This document shows positions 8,498 to 15,964 of a stretch of DNA of 64,000 nucleotides, in pieces. Below the pieces are notes generated by a model. The model did not search any database. It saw only the letters and a program-made list of their open reading frames with translations, and was not told the origin of the DNA. This stretch comes from Achromobacter seleniivolatilans (GTDB lineage Bacteria; Pseudomonadota; Gammaproteobacteria; Burkholderiales; Burkholderiaceae_B), in NCBI RefSeq assembly GCF_030864005.1, contig NZ_CP132976.1:5146001-5210000 (forward strand), in the 5' to 3' direction. A program made the translations under genes and the position numbers. The number at the start of each line of letters is the position of its first letter. Position 1 is the first letter of the stretch.

Positions 8498-8953
8498 TCA
8501 GAGTTGGCCGGTCGTGAGCATTCTGTGAACAATGGCTGCGTCGGGTTCCGTGGCCAGAGCCTCGCGCAATGCCTTGTTAGACATGAGTTGAGCGAGTTCA
8601 GCCAGGATGTCCAAGTGCTGTTGAGTGGCCGTTTCAGGCACCAGCAGGCACAGCAACATTGACACCGGTTGTCCGTCAGGCGCGTCAAAGGTGATGGGCT
8701 GGGCCAAGCGGATAAATGCCGCCAGCGCCTGCTCCAAACCCTTCACACGGCCGTGGGGAACGGCAACGCCCTGCCCAAGAGCAGTGGAGCCTAAACGTTC
8801 TCGGGCAAACAGGCTGTCGAACACGAGCGCGCGCGCCAAGCCATGATTGTTTTCAAAAAGAAGCCCGGCTTGTTCGAACGCTCGTTTCTTGCTCGTTGCG
8901 AGCATATCGAGCACGACGTTGCCGGCGGGTAGGATGCGCGACAAATGATTCAT
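8498..8953 (-). CDS. ptsN: PTS IIA-like nitrogen regulatory protein PtsN (EIIA-Ntr)
   Basis: 151 residues, a normal length. The phosphorylated histidine is H67 in [15 protein letters not shown]-Ntr receives phosphate from NPr and controls potassium, nitrogen and envelope functions by protein contact rather than sugar transport. The start is supported by the conserved opening ([11 protein letters not shown]) immediately after the ATG. No ribosome-binding site is visible: a perfect TATAAT lies six bases upstream of the ATG, so the message may begin at the start codon itself. It is the first gene of ptsN-hprK-mocR. The usual sigma-54 gene upstream of hpf is missing. Confidence 0.95.
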   Translation of the reverse strand: MNHLSRILPAGNVVLDMLATSKKRAFEQAGLLFENNHGLARALVFDSLFARERLGSTALGQGVAVPHGRVKGLEQALAAFIRLAQPITFDAPDGQPVSMLLCLLVPETATQQHLDILAELAQLMSNKALREALATEPDAAIVHRMLTTGQL

Positions 8954-8959
8954 CGGGTC

Positions 8960-8986
8960 ATTATAGGGTTATATGGTGCAGTGCAA
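8960..8986 (-). promoter_or_regulatory. Predicted ptsN promoter (leaderless)
   Basis: On the minus strand a perfect TATAAT occupies 8965-8960. TTGCAC at 8986-8981 is a poor -35 match (3 of 6) with a short 15-base spacer. The expected transcription start is at about 8953, the A of the ptsN ATG. Confidence 0.5.
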
Positions 8987-8998
8987 TGTGGCCTCGAG

Positions 8999-9021
8999 AC
9001 GCGGCCAATGGATGGCCGCGT
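8999..9021. repeat. 9-bp perfect inverted repeat upstream of ptsN promoter
   Basis: ACGCGGCCA at 8999-9007 and TGGCCGCGT at 9013-9021 with a five-base loop. No T-run follows on either strand. It could stabilise the end of the hpf transcript or bind a regulator next to the ptsN -35 region. Confidence 0.5.
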
Positions 9022-9338
9022 TGCGGCGGGGCAAGAGCGACAGCATAGACCGATAGTGCCGGATTGTGGGCATTCCGGGCTGTCGGGCCGCGCTCAGGCA
9101 TGCCTAAAAGTCTGAAAAGTGGGAAACCGGGCACGAAAACGCAGATTCGCCAGCAAACGCCGGGAATAAGGGACAAATCTTCGGGGGGGTAATGCGAGAG
9201 GAACCGCGGGGAACAACAAGGGGGGGAGTTTGCCGATGCCCCAGCTGGACGTGAAGTCTAGCGGGACACCGGGACTTTAGGCAGGATTTTGCAATCGCTG
9301 TTTAGCTTACCTCGCAGGGCGAGTGATCATGAAGCGCA

Positions 9339-9677
9339 TTACTGCTGGGGTGGCGAAAGATTCGCCGCTTGCCGCTTCACGGACTCCGCTGTGTGGCTTC
9401 GTACCTTGTCCTTGTGCTTGATGACCTGACGGTCGACTTTGTCAGCAAGAAGGTCTATGGCTGCGTAGAGATTTTCATCGGTTGCTTCACAATGAATGTC
9501 CTTACCGCTTAGACGCATGGTGATTTCGGCTCTGTGCCGCAGGGGCTCTACCGAGAGCATGACCTGGGTATCGATGACGTGATCGAAATGCCGCAGCACT
9601 CGCGCCAGTTTGTTCATGACATATTCCCGGATTGCCGGGGTGACGTCGAGGTGACGACCGCAGATGCTCAGGTTCAT
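9339..9677 (-). CDS. hpf: Ribosome hibernation promoting factor (short HPF)
   Basis: 112 residues, the short HPF/YfiA form. It binds the 30S decoding centre in stationary phase and promotes inactive ribosomes. The conserved beta-alpha core is visible: MNLSICGRHLDVTPAIREYV at the start, then HFDHVIDTQVML and the DIHCEATDENLYAAIDLLADK region. A strong ribosome-binding site (AAGGAG) precedes the start by eight bases. The gene lies between lptB and ptsN on the same strand, the position where rpoN-hpf-ptsN is common, but rpoN itself is not here. Confidence 0.95.
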   Translation of the reverse strand: MNLSICGRHLDVTPAIREYVMNKLARVLRHFDHVIDTQVMLSVEPLRHRAEITMRLSGKDIHCEATDENLYAAIDLLADKVDRQVIKHKDKVRSHTAESVKRQAANLSPPQQ

Positions 9678-9700
9678 AGTGTGCTCTCCTTCTAAAAGAG

Positions 9701-9722
9701 GAAAAAAGTGCGCAAAATGCGC
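9701..9722 (-). terminator. Small hairpin with T-run in hpf leader
   Basis: On the minus strand GCGCA-TTT-TGCGC (9722-9710) is followed by ACTTTTTTC. The stem is only five base pairs, so termination would be weak. It lies 33 bases before the hpf start and could partly separate lptB and hpf transcription. Confidence 0.35.
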
Positions 9723-9869
9723 GGTGGTTTCTTTAGGCGTTCTCCTTGATAGAGTGGGTTCGTTAGGTACTAGTGTATAGACTCGGGCCGAGAAAACAAG
9801 CTGACCTAGCGCAAGTTCATGGCATTTTTATGGCGGAGCCGCTAGTGCGTATGACGATGCGTACGCAGG

Positions 9870-9894
9870 GGGCCTAGGGGTCTTCCCCAGGCCC
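9870..9894 (-). terminator. Hairpin just downstream of lptB
   Basis: GGGCCT(A)GGGG at 9870-9880 pairs with CCCCAGGCCC at 9885-9894, ten base pairs with one bulged A and a TCTT loop, six bases past the lptB stop. No T-run follows on the minus strand, so it may protect the transcript end rather than terminate alone. Confidence 0.45.
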
Positions 9895-9899
9895 GCCTG

Positions 9900-10694
9900 T
9901 TACATGCGAAAGTGCTCGCCCAGATACACGCGGCGCACCGCCGGATCACCCACGATTTCATCGGGATGGCCGTCGGTCAGCACCTTGCCTTCGCTGATGA
10001 TGTAGGCACGGTCGCAGATGCCCAGGGTTTCCCGCACGTTGTGATCGGTGATCAAGACGCCGATGCCGCGGCCCTTCAAAAAGCGCACGATGCGCTGGAT
10101 TTCGATCACGGCGATGGGGTCCACGCCAGCAAAGGGTTCGTCCAGCAGAATGAAGCGCGGGCTGGTAGCCAGCGCGCGCGCGATTTCCACCCGGCGGCGT
10201 TCGCCGCCTGACAGCGAGATCGCCGCGTTGCTGCGGATGTGGCCAATCTGGAGTTCTTCCAGCAAGGACTCCATCTGCTCATTGATCTTGGGCGTGCTTA
10301 ACGGGCGGCCATCGGGATCTAATTGCAGTTCCAGCACGGCGCGGATGTTTTGCTCCACGGTCAGGCGGCGGAACACGGAAGCATCTTGCGGCAGGTACGA
10401 CAAACCCATGCGCGCACGCTTGTGGATTGGCATCGCAGTAATGACCGAGCCATCGATTTCGATACGGCCGGCATCTGCGGGCACCAAGCCCACGATCATG
10501 TAGAAGCTGGTGGTCTTGCCAGCGCCGTTGGGGCCCAGGAGCCCGACGACTTCGCCGCTGACGACGGACAGGGAAACATCCTGCACCACGGTCCGGCCGT
10601 TATAGGTCTTGCGCAAACCGGTTGCGCGCAGGCTGCCCTGCTTGACCCCTGAAGGGGCGGAGGTCACGGGGGTCGGCACAGAGGGTTGGTTCAT
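9900..10694 (-). CDS. lptB: LPS export ABC transporter ATP-binding protein LptB
   Basis: 264 residues. Walker [10 protein letters not shown] is at 54-62, the signature [15 protein letters not shown] and Walker [14 protein letters not shown] follow. LptB powers LptFG to extract LPS from the inner membrane and push it along the LptC-LptA bridge. The first 20 or so residues (Pro/Ser/Thr-rich) precede the conserved domain and are longer than in E. coli LptB (241 aa). It closes the kdsD-kdsC-lptC-lptA-lptB block, with 33 bases between lptA and lptB. lptFG is not in the window. Confidence 0.96.
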   Translation of the reverse strand: MNQPSVPTPVTSAPSGVKQGSLRATGLRKTYNGRTVVQDVSLSVVSGEVVGLLGPNGAGKTTSFYMIVGLVPADAGRIEIDGSVITAMPIHKRARMGLSYLPQDASVFRRLTVEQNIRAVLELQLDPDGRPLSTPKINEQMESLLEELQIGHIRSNAAISLSGGERRRVEIARALATSPRFILLDEPFAGVDPIAVIEIQRIVRFLKGRGIGVLITDHNVRETLGICDRAYIISEGKVLTDGHPDEIVGDPAVRRVYLGEHFRM

Positions 10695-10727
10695 CGTGGC
10701 TGCGAGTGGTGGTGCATGGGGAGCGCT

Positions 10728-11348
10728 TTAGCGCCCTTTCTTGGCGGCTTGCTGCGCGCGGCATTCGGCGACCGCAGCGTCTGACTTGGCGCGCGGTTCG
10801 GCAACCGAGCGCACCCGGCCACCCGCTGCGGCGGAGTTCGGGCCGCCCTGGGCTTCGTACGTGCCGGTCTTCTCGTTGTAGCGTATCCGTTCGCCGCGAA
10901 TCGTGTCGAACGGTTTGCCACAGACGTAACGGACGACAACGGCTTGGCCGATGAGATCGAAGGTGCTCTTGGTGCCGTCGTATTCGGCGCGCAATCCCTT
11001 GCCCTCGATCAGCTCAAAGGTGTCGGGGCGTTCCTGGCGGATCGTTACGACCTTGCCTTTGTTGGCCGTCGCCGTGCCGTACTGGTTGCCCTGCGCATCT
11101 TCGTTCATTTGCAAGGTGTCGGACGTCAGGGTCATCAGACCACGCGTCATGTTGACGTTGCCCGTGAAGACGCTTTGCTTCTTCACGTCGTCATAGTGCA
11201 GGGTGTCCGACAGGATCAGCGTGCTGGGTTCTTCGGCCGGCGCGGGCGCGGGGTTCGCGGCATGAGCGGGCGCAAGCGCCGAGACCGACAGCAAAACGGC
11301 GCCCAACAGGCGCGTCGTTGGGGCAAGAAGGGTCCGAAGGTCGGTCAT
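10728..11348 (-). CDS. lptA: Lipopolysaccharide transport periplasmic protein LptA
   Basis: 206 residues with a signal peptide ending near APAHA-AN (residues 27-32). The OstA-like jellyroll core starts around SDTLHYDDVKKQSVF and includes GNVNMTRG. LptA forms the periplasmic bridge carrying LPS from LptC to the outer-membrane LptDE complex. The last 35 residues or so are basic and Ala-rich and probably disordered. Its start overlaps the lptC stop by four bases, indicating coupled translation. Confidence 0.93.
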   Translation of the reverse strand: MTDLRTLLAPTTRLLGAVLLSVSALAPAHAANPAPAPAEEPSTLILSDTLHYDDVKKQSVFTGNVNMTRGLMTLTSDTLQMNEDAQGNQYGTATANKGKVVTIRQERPDTFELIEGKGLRAEYDGTKSTFDLIGQAVVVRYVCGKPFDTIRGERIRYNEKTGTYEAQGGPNSAAAGGRVRSVAEPRAKSDAAVAECRAQQAAKKGR

Positions 11349-11977
11349 GGTTTCTTTTGGTCAGTGTTGTTGGCGGGTATCTCGGTCCGGCGCTGTTGCT
11401 TGCCTTCGGAGCCGGCAATTTCAACATCGGTGGACGCCGACACCTGCAATTGGCGTGTCTTGTTGTTGTAGTGCATGCCCTTGCCATTCATGCGCGAACG
11501 GCCTTTGATCACTTCGGCGGGCAGGTCGGTGAAGACCACATCGTCGTCAGGCAGGATGATCAGTTGCTGGCTGCGCACATCCAGCGCGTCATTGTTGGCG
11601 TCCGGCTGGCGATGCACATGGGCGTCGCCATTCATGACGATGCGCTTGCCGCCTTGCTCCATCACGGCGGTCTTCGAGACACCCACGGTGATGGGATTGG
11701 CTTCGCGTTGCCCCACCGCGCGTGGCGCGGTGATGTGATACGAGTCATCGTCGGGAAAGTGCTCCGCGTACTCGCCTTCCAGCCGGTTGATGGGACGGCC
11801 GGCCGGATCGGTGCGCAGCATAACGAAATTGCGCGACCATGCGTCCATTTCGTGCGTGACACGGCGCGGCGGGTCCATCTGGACCGCGCGTTGCGCGTAG
11901 TCGGCCGCCCACCAAGAGCTGGTGACCAGCACCAGCAGCAGGAACAGCGCGATAAGTGAGGGAAATCGTTCTTTCAT
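11345..11977 (-). CDS. lptC: LPS export ABC transporter periplasmic protein LptC
   Basis: 210 residues from the ATG at 11977, chosen because it opens directly into a membrane anchor (residues 7-25) followed by the periplasmic domain; the open frame runs further upstream into kdsC without conservation. LptC is the inner-membrane-anchored acceptor that receives LPS from LptBFG. The start is 37 bases after the kdsC stop and its end overlaps lptA. Confidence 0.92.
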   Translation of the reverse strand: MKERFPSLIALFLLLVLVTSSWWAADYAQRAVQMDPPRRVTHEMDAWSRNFVMLRTDPAGRPINRLEGEYAEHFPDDDSYHITAPRAVGQREANPITVGVSKTAVMEQGGKRIVMNGDAHVHRQPDANNDALDVRSQQLIILPDDDVVFTDLPAEVIKGRSRMNGKGMHYNNKTRQLQVSASTDVEIAGSEGKQQRRTEIPANNTDQKKP

Positions 11978-12014
11978 CAGGTTCGCAGCAAAGGCGTGCA
12001 GGTTGTCGAGGCTG

Positions 12015-12623
12015 TCACTGGATGGCGCCCGGGCCGAGCAGGCCCGGCGCCGCCAGGAATGCGCCCAGCCGGCCTTGCGCCGCCAGCAGCAGGTCGCAGC
12101 ATTCGCGGACAGCGCCGCTGCCCCCGGCCTGCGAGGACACCCAGTGCGCGGCCTGGCTGACATAACCCGGCGCGTTAGGCACGCTGGCGGCAAATCCAGC
12201 GCGTTGCATGGCCGGCAGGTCGATGATGTCATCGCCCATATAACCGGCCTGGTTCAGTTGGACACCCGTTCGTTGCGCAAGTTCGGCCAGAGCAGATCCC
12301 TTGTCGCGCACGCCTTGCATGACTTCCGCAATGCCCAGTTCGGCGGCGCGGCGCGCCACGATCGGCCCCGAGCGGCCCGTCATCAGCGCTACGGTCAGCC
12401 CGCCTTCCATCAGCAAGCGCAGACCATGGCCATCCAGCGCATTGAAACGCTTTTGCAGTTCGCCGCTTTCGCCATAGTAGAGGCTGCCATCGGTGAGCAC
12501 ACCGTCGACATCGAACACCATCAGACGCACGGCGGCGGCGCGTTCGCGCACGGCAGCGGGGATACGGGCAAGCACCAGCGCTTCGGCCGGGTGATTCACG
12601 GAAGCAGGAAGAGTCATAGTCAT
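12015..12623 (-). CDS. kdsC: 3-deoxy-D-manno-octulosonate 8-phosphate phosphatase KdsC
   Basis: 202 residues of the HAD superfamily, subclass without a large cap. The nucleophile motif DVDGVLTDG has D38 and D40, TGRSGPIVARRA follows as motif II, and GYMGDDIIDLPAM carries the metal-binding acidic pair. It removes phosphate from Kdo-8-phosphate to give Kdo for lipid A-core assembly. The start overlaps the kdsD stop by four bases, so isomerase and phosphatase are made together; a second Met two residues in is an alternative start. Confidence 0.95.
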   Translation of the reverse strand: MTMTLPASVNHPAEALVLARIPAAVRERAAAVRLMVFDVDGVLTDGSLYYGESGELQKRFNALDGHGLRLLMEGGLTVALMTGRSGPIVARRAAELGIAEVMQGVRDKGSALAELAQRTGVQLNQAGYMGDDIIDLPAMQRAGFAASVPNAPGYVSQAAHWVSSQAGGSGAVRECCDLLLAAQGRLGAFLAAPGLLGPGAIQ

Positions 12624-13609
12624 ACCACTTTAGCGGCCATCAGATCATGCATATGCAAGGCGCCGAGCAGGGCGCCGTCTTGGTCCAGCACCAGCATTTG
12701 ATTGAGCCGTTGTTCGTCCATCTGCTGGGCGGCCTCGACGGCTAGCGCGTCGGGGTTGATGCTGCGTGGCGAACGGGTCATGCCCGATTCCACGGTCAGA
12801 CTGCGGATATCGCCGTGCCGGGCGATCAGGCGGCGCAAGTCGCCATCCGTAAAGATGCCCAGCGGGCGGTGCTGCGCGTCGGTCACCACCGTCATGCCCA
12901 TACCCTTGGCAGACATGACTTCCAGCGCTTGCGAAACGGGCGTGCCGGCGCGGACGATCGGCAGGGCGTCGCCCTGGCGCATCACGTCGCGCACATGGGT
13001 GAGCAGGCGCCGGCCCAGCGCGCCGCCCGGATGGGAGCGGGCAAAGTCTTGCGGCCCAAAACCGCGGGCTTCCAGGCAGGCCACCGCCAGGGCATCGCCC
13101 AGCGCCAGCGCGGCCGTGGTGCTGGCAGTCGGAGCCAGATTCAGCGGGCAGGCTTCTTGCGCCACGCTGCCGTCCAGGTGGATGTCGGCCAGCTTGGCCA
13201 GCTCGGATTGCGGATTGCCGGTGATCGCAACCAGCTTGGCCCCCATACGGCGCGCCACGGGCAGGATGGTCAGAAGCTCTTGGCCTGAACCCGAATACGA
13301 GACGGCGATCAGCACGTCGTCCTGGGTGATCATCCCCAGATCGCCATGCACGGCCTCGGCGGCGTGCACGAAGAATGCAGGCGTGCCGGTCGAGGCGAGC
13401 GTCGCCGCTATCTTGCGGGCGATGTGGCCAGTCTTGCCGATACCGCTGACCACGACCCGGCCGCGGCAGGCCAGCAGCAGGGCGACGACCCGCGCGAAGC
13501 TGTCGTCCAGCCGGGCGGACAGGTCCAGAAGGCCCTGGCTTTCAATTTGCAGCGTTCTGCGTGCAGATGCCAGCGCGGTCTCGGAAGATGTGGTGGGATG
13601 ATCAGTCAT
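12620..13609 (-). CDS. kdsD: D-arabinose 5-phosphate isomerase (KpsF/GutQ family)
   Basis: 329 residues: a SIS sugar-isomerase domain (about 35-180, with [17 protein letters not shown] and SYSGSGQE) followed by two CBS domains (about 205-329). It converts ribulose 5-phosphate to arabinose 5-phosphate, the first dedicated step to Kdo. It is the first gene of the LPS block. No ribosome-binding site is seen; a TAAAAT box lies six bases before the ATG, as at ptsN, hinting at a leaderless start. It is divergent from purT with 104 bp between the start codons. Confidence 0.95.
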   Translation of the reverse strand: MTDHPTTSSETALASARRTLQIESQGLLDLSARLDDSFARVVALLLACRGRVVVSGIGKTGHIARKIAATLASTGTPAFFVHAAEAVHGDLGMITQDDVLIAVSYSGSGQELLTILPVARRMGAKLVAITGNPQSELAKLADIHLDGSVAQEACPLNLAPTASTTAALALGDALAVACLEARGFGPQDFARSHPGGALGRRLLTHVRDVMRQGDALPIVRAGTPVSQALEVMSAKGMGMTVVTDAQHRPLGIFTDGDLRRLIARHGDIRSLTVESGMTRSPRSINPDALAVEAAQQMDEQRLNQMLVLDQDGALLGALHMHDLMAAKVV

Positions 13610-13713
13610 GGAGGGATTTTAATATCAGTATGCTAGTTTGCCCCGGGCAGGGGGGTATGGCATCCTGGCGACTCTTTTCAATGGCTTTCAATCTTTCTTT
13701 CCAGGCCCGCTCC

Positions 13714-14931
13714 ATGTCCAGCATTCCCAGCCCCGTCCTTGGCACGCCCCTGTCCCCTCTGGCCACCCGAGTCATGTTGCTCGGCTCCGGCGAATTGGGC
13801 AAAGAGGTCATCATTGCCCTGCAAAGGCTGGGCGTGGAAGTCATTGCAGTGGATCGGTACGCCGATGCGCCGGGTCACCAGGTGGCGCATCGGGCGCATG
13901 TGGTGTCCATGACAGACGCGGATGCCCTCAAGAAGATCATCGAGCAAGAGCAACCGCACGTTATTGTCCCCGAAATTGAAGCCATTGCCACCAGTTTGCT
14001 GGTGGAACTGGAAGCGGCAGGCGTCGTGCGCGTGACACCGACCGCCCGCGCGGCCCAACTCACCATGAACCGCGAAGGTATCCGGCGTCTGGCAGCCGAG
14101 ACCCTGGGCCTGCCCACGTCCCCCTACCGTTTTGTCGACACAGAAGACGAATTGCGCCAGGCCATAGACGGCGGCATCGGGTATCCCTGCGTCATCAAAC
14201 CGGTCATGTCTTCGTCGGGCAAGGGCCAGTCGGTCATCAAAAGCGCCGATGACGTCGCAGCTTCCTGGCGCTATGCCCAAGAAGGCGGCCGGGTTGGCGG
14301 CGGCCGCGCCATTGTCGAAGGCTTCATCCGCTTTGACTACGAAATCACCCTGCTGACCGTCCGCGCCCGTGGCGCCGATGGCACAGTCCAGACCCGTTAC
14401 TGCGAGCCCATCGGCCACAAACAGGTTGACGGCGACTACGTCGAAAGCTGGCAGCCGCATCCCATGTCTCCCGCCGCGCTGGACCGGGCCCGGGAAATTG
14501 CCCTGGCCGTCACGTCCGACTTGGGCGGGCTGGGTATTTTCGGGGTCGAGCTCTTCGTGGCGGGCGACCAAGTATGGTTTTCAGAGGTCAGCCCGCGTCC
14601 GCACGATACCGGCATGGTCACCATGATTACCCAGGCCCAGAACGAATTTGAGCTCCACGCCCGCGCGTTGCTGGGCCTGCCGGTGGACACCAGCCTTCGG
14701 CAGCCGGGCGCCAGCAGCGTCATCTATGGCGGGGTCGACGCCGGTGCCGTGTCGTTCCACAACGTGGCGGATGCCCTGGCAGAACCTGGTACAGACATCC
14801 GCCTGTTCGGCAAACCCGAATCCTTCGTCAAGCGCCGCATGGGTGTGGCTCTGGCTGTCGCAGACGACGTGGCCGCTGCCCGTGCCAAGGCTAAACGCGT
14901 GTCGGCTGCCGTGACCGTCAAGGCTGGCTGA
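13714..14931 (+). CDS. purT: Formate-dependent phosphoribosylglycinamide formyltransferase PurT
   Basis: 405 residues from the ATG at 13714; the frame is open upstream to 13561 but only the shorter form matches the family length (about 390-400). It is an ATP-grasp enzyme making formyl-GAR from GAR, formate and ATP in purine synthesis. [13 protein letters not shown] near the N-terminus, [12 protein letters not shown] in the ATP-binding loop and the acidic metal-site segment ([16 protein letters not shown]) are diagnostic. It stands alone between kdsD and the cyd region, followed by a strong hairpin. Confidence 0.95.
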   Translation: MSSIPSPVLGTPLSPLATRVMLLGSGELGKEVIIALQRLGVEVIAVDRYADAPGHQVAHRAHVVSMTDADALKKIIEQEQPHVIVPEIEAIATSLLVELEAAGVVRVTPTARAAQLTMNREGIRRLAAETLGLPTSPYRFVDTEDELRQAIDGGIGYPCVIKPVMSSSGKGQSVIKSADDVAASWRYAQEGGRVGGGRAIVEGFIRFDYEITLLTVRARGADGTVQTRYCEPIGHKQVDGDYVESWQPHPMSPAALDRAREIALAVTSDLGGLGIFGVELFVAGDQVWFSEVSPRPHDTGMVTMITQAQNEFELHARALLGLPVDTSLRQPGASSVIYGGVDAGAVSFHNVADALAEPGTDIRLFGKPESFVKRRMGVALAVADDVAAARAKAKRVSAAVTVKAG

Positions 14932-15043
14932 TACGTTCAGGGCAGAGGCCCATCAAGGCGGGCGGATTTGTTAAGGGACGGGCCGCGCCCTGCGGGCAGC
15001 CTGATCATCCGGCCCTTTTATTCTGCGCTGCATTTATTTACCG

Positions 15044-15069
15044 AAACAGCCACCGTTTGGTGGCTGTTT
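15044..15069 (+). terminator. Terminator-like hairpin after purT
   Basis: AAACAGCCACC (15044-15054), loop GTTT, GGTGGCTGTTT (15059-15069): an 11-bp perfect stem with A and T tails that could act in both directions. Confidence 0.65.
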
Positions 15070-15185
15070 GCATTGGAAGTTGCCGTTCGGCACGACCGTG
15101 CTGATTTTTCACATTGCCTGCAAATTAAGACTGTTGTCATAGGGCGCAGTCAAACTTGCGTCTTTACCCATGCTGACATTGTGGT

Positions 15186-15214
15186 TTGCGCTTTCGCACA
15201 GTTTGTTCGATAAT
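15186..15214 (+). promoter_or_regulatory. Sigma-70-like promoter for GbsR-type gene
   Basis: TTGCGC at 15186-15191, a 17-base spacer and GATAAT at 15209-15214. The predicted start near 15221 gives a leader of about 70 bases to the ATG at 15291. The leader lacks a clear ribosome-binding site. Confidence 0.5.
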
Positions 15215-15290
15215 TTCATGAATTACTGAAAGCGGTGTAACTGTTTTTTTCGAACAGGGCGCCGCTTCCTATCGTTGGCGTTGATTAATC

Positions 15291-15836
15291 ATGGTTCTTA
15301 CCCCTCAAAACGAACGTTTCGTCCTGCACTTTGGCGAAATGGGCAGCCGTTGGGGCGTAAACCGTACCGTCGGGCAGATCTACGCCCTGCTTTTTTTGGC
15401 TCCCGAACCGCTGCATGCGGACGACATCGCAGAAACCTTGGGTTTCTCGCGCTCAAATGTCAGCCTGGGGTTAAAAGAGCTGCAGTCCTGGCGGCTGGTC
15501 AAACTGATCCATCAAGTGGGCGACCGCCGCGACTACTTCGAAACTCCCAAAGACGTGTGGGAGATCTTCCGCACCTTGATGGAAGAAAAGCGCAAACGCG
15601 AGATCGAACCTACGCTGACCCTGCTGCGCGACACCTTGCTGGAGGCTCCCTCCGGCCCCAATGACGCGTACGCGCAACAACGCATGACCGAAATGCTGGA
15701 GCTCATCGAACTGTCCACAGGATGGTTCGATGAGGTTCAACGTCTGCCGCCAGAGACCCTTCAGACCCTCATGAAAATGGGGTCCAAAGTGCAAAAAGTA
15801 CTGGGCTTTGCCGGCAAATTGCGGGGCAAGGGCTGA
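15291..15836 (+). CDS. GbsR/MarR family transcriptional regulator
   Basis: 181 residues. The opening FVLHFGEMGSRWGVNRTVGQ and the helix-turn-helix (about residues 42-70, DDIAETLGFSRSNVSLGLKEL) followed by the wing VGDRRDYFETPKDVW match GbsR-type MarR proteins. The C-terminal half is charged helix suited to dimerisation. It lies 128 bp upstream of cydA on the same strand with no terminator between them, so the simplest reading is control of the cytochrome bd genes, possibly with co-transcription. A perfect 10-bp palindrome TGATTAATCA overlaps its own start codon. No ligand can be inferred. Confidence 0.85.
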   Translation: MVLTPQNERFVLHFGEMGSRWGVNRTVGQIYALLFLAPEPLHADDIAETLGFSRSNVSLGLKELQSWRLVKLIHQVGDRRDYFETPKDVWEIFRTLMEEKRKREIEPTLTLLRDTLLEAPSGPNDAYAQQRMTEMLELIELSTGWFDEVQRLPPETLQTLMKMGSKVQKVLGFAGKLRGKG

Positions 15837-15964
15837 ATTGTCACCCGCCTCGATTTTTCAGGGAACCTCTATGAAGTTGTATCCAACGCTCGTAACATGG
15901 CGCGAGAGACGGCCTGGGAACCATGCCGGTTGCCGCGGCACCTCAAATGCTTGGGAGCGCCCCA

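Larger units (their letters stand above)
8954..9338. other. 385-bp intergenic region between hpf and ptsN
   Basis: No convincing gene. It holds the ptsN promoter at its left end and one strong inverted repeat (8999-9021). The short open frame at 8961-9176 on the minus strand has no ribosome-binding site and overlaps the promoter, so I treat it as chance. The T-less hairpin is the only terminator candidate for hpf. Confidence 0.6.
14932..15290 (+). other. 359-bp intergenic region between purT and the GbsR-type gene
   Basis: Contains the purT terminator hairpin (15044-15069) and a promoter candidate (15186-15214) for the following regulator. A short open frame at 14968-15213 runs across both and is judged non-coding. 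Confidence 0.6.

Noticed and set aside
8961..9176. 71-residue minus-strand frame upstream of ptsN
   Set aside because: It overlaps the predicted ptsN promoter and an inverted repeat and has no start signals.
14968..15213. 81-residue open frame between purT and the GbsR-type gene
   Set aside because: It runs through a terminator hairpin and a promoter, and has no ribosome-binding site or known domain.
15281..15291. Possible FNR/ANR box (TTGATTAATCA) before the GbsR-type gene
   Set aside because: The half sites are two bases apart rather than four, so it does not fit the FNR consensus; kept only as a palindrome.
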